From Rhodanobacter thiooxydans LCS2 (GTDB taxonomy: Bacteria; Pseudomonadota; Gammaproteobacteria; Xanthomonadales; Rhodanobacteraceae): 39,393 nt of DNA. The stretch spans positions 1-39,393 of the forward strand of contig NZ_AJXW01000007.1 of NCBI RefSeq assembly GCF_000264375.1, in the 5' to 3' direction. Made by a program: the position numbers and the translations under genes. Shown here in pieces: positions 39,366 to 39,393 of this stretch. Under the pieces are notes generated by a model. The model was not told the DNA's origin. It was given only the letters and a program-made list of their open reading frames with translations, and did no database searches. Positions within the stretch are counted from its first letter, which is position 1, and the number at the start of each line of letters is the position of its first letter.

Positions 39366-39393
39366 TCGTTGGCGGCTCAGAGCTTGTGAAGAA

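Overview
The window looks like core chromosome of a GC-rich gammaproteobacterium of the order Lysobacterales (Xanthomonadales), most likely Rhodanobacteraceae (Rhodanobacter, Dyella or Luteibacter type). This placement is inferred from high G+C, a dciA / M23 peptidase / secA neighbourhood, the lptD-surA-pdxA-rsmA-apaG-apaH block, pepA-holC divergent from lptF-lptG, and a SapC-family gene. No sequence search could be run.

Layout. 1-4740: tail of an upstream terminator, divergent dciA and an M23 murein hydrolase, secA, then three tandem hairpin repeats and a shared terminator. 4768-11882 (minus): lptD-surA-pdxA-rsmA-apaG-apaH, with a hairpin-rich insert between pdxA and rsmA. 12033-14135 (minus): a BtuM-like cobalamin uptake protein, a cob(I)alamin adenosyltransferase and a histone-deacetylase-fold enzyme. 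14235-16708 (plus): two overlapping flavin hydroxylases of ubiquinone synthesis. 16865-23457: a secreted dienelactone-hydrolase-like protein, an orphan membrane protein, a membrane GTPase and a 1204-residue hybrid sensor kinase. 23515-27845: holC and pepA (minus), divergent from lptF-lptG (plus). 27918-34517: threonine aldolase, a gene-poor patch with a broken RibD/DHFR-like gene, a very large two-fold membrane protein, and prmC. 34465-35491: a decayed polymorphic-toxin tail with an adjacent immunity-like gene. 35609-39316: dxs, an HNH endonuclease and a SapC-family gene.

Functionally the window is rich in envelope biogenesis: protein export (SecA), outer-membrane protein folding (SurA), both ends of the LPS transport bridge (LptD, LptF, LptG) and murein hydrolysis. 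It also holds cofactor and isoprenoid metabolism: PLP (PdxA), cobalamin, ubiquinone, and DXP for isoprenoids.

The most unusual items are the frameshifted toxin fragment whose immunity-like partner is still open, the 1374-residue protein built from two similar halves, the BtuM-like/adenosyltransferase/deacetylase operon, and four distinct intergenic repeat structures (after secA, between pdxA and rsmA, after the ubi genes, between holC and pepA). No tRNA, rRNA, CRISPR array or complete insertion sequence was seen. Nothing here is convincingly a wholly new system; the duplicated membrane protein is the best candidate for undescribed biology.
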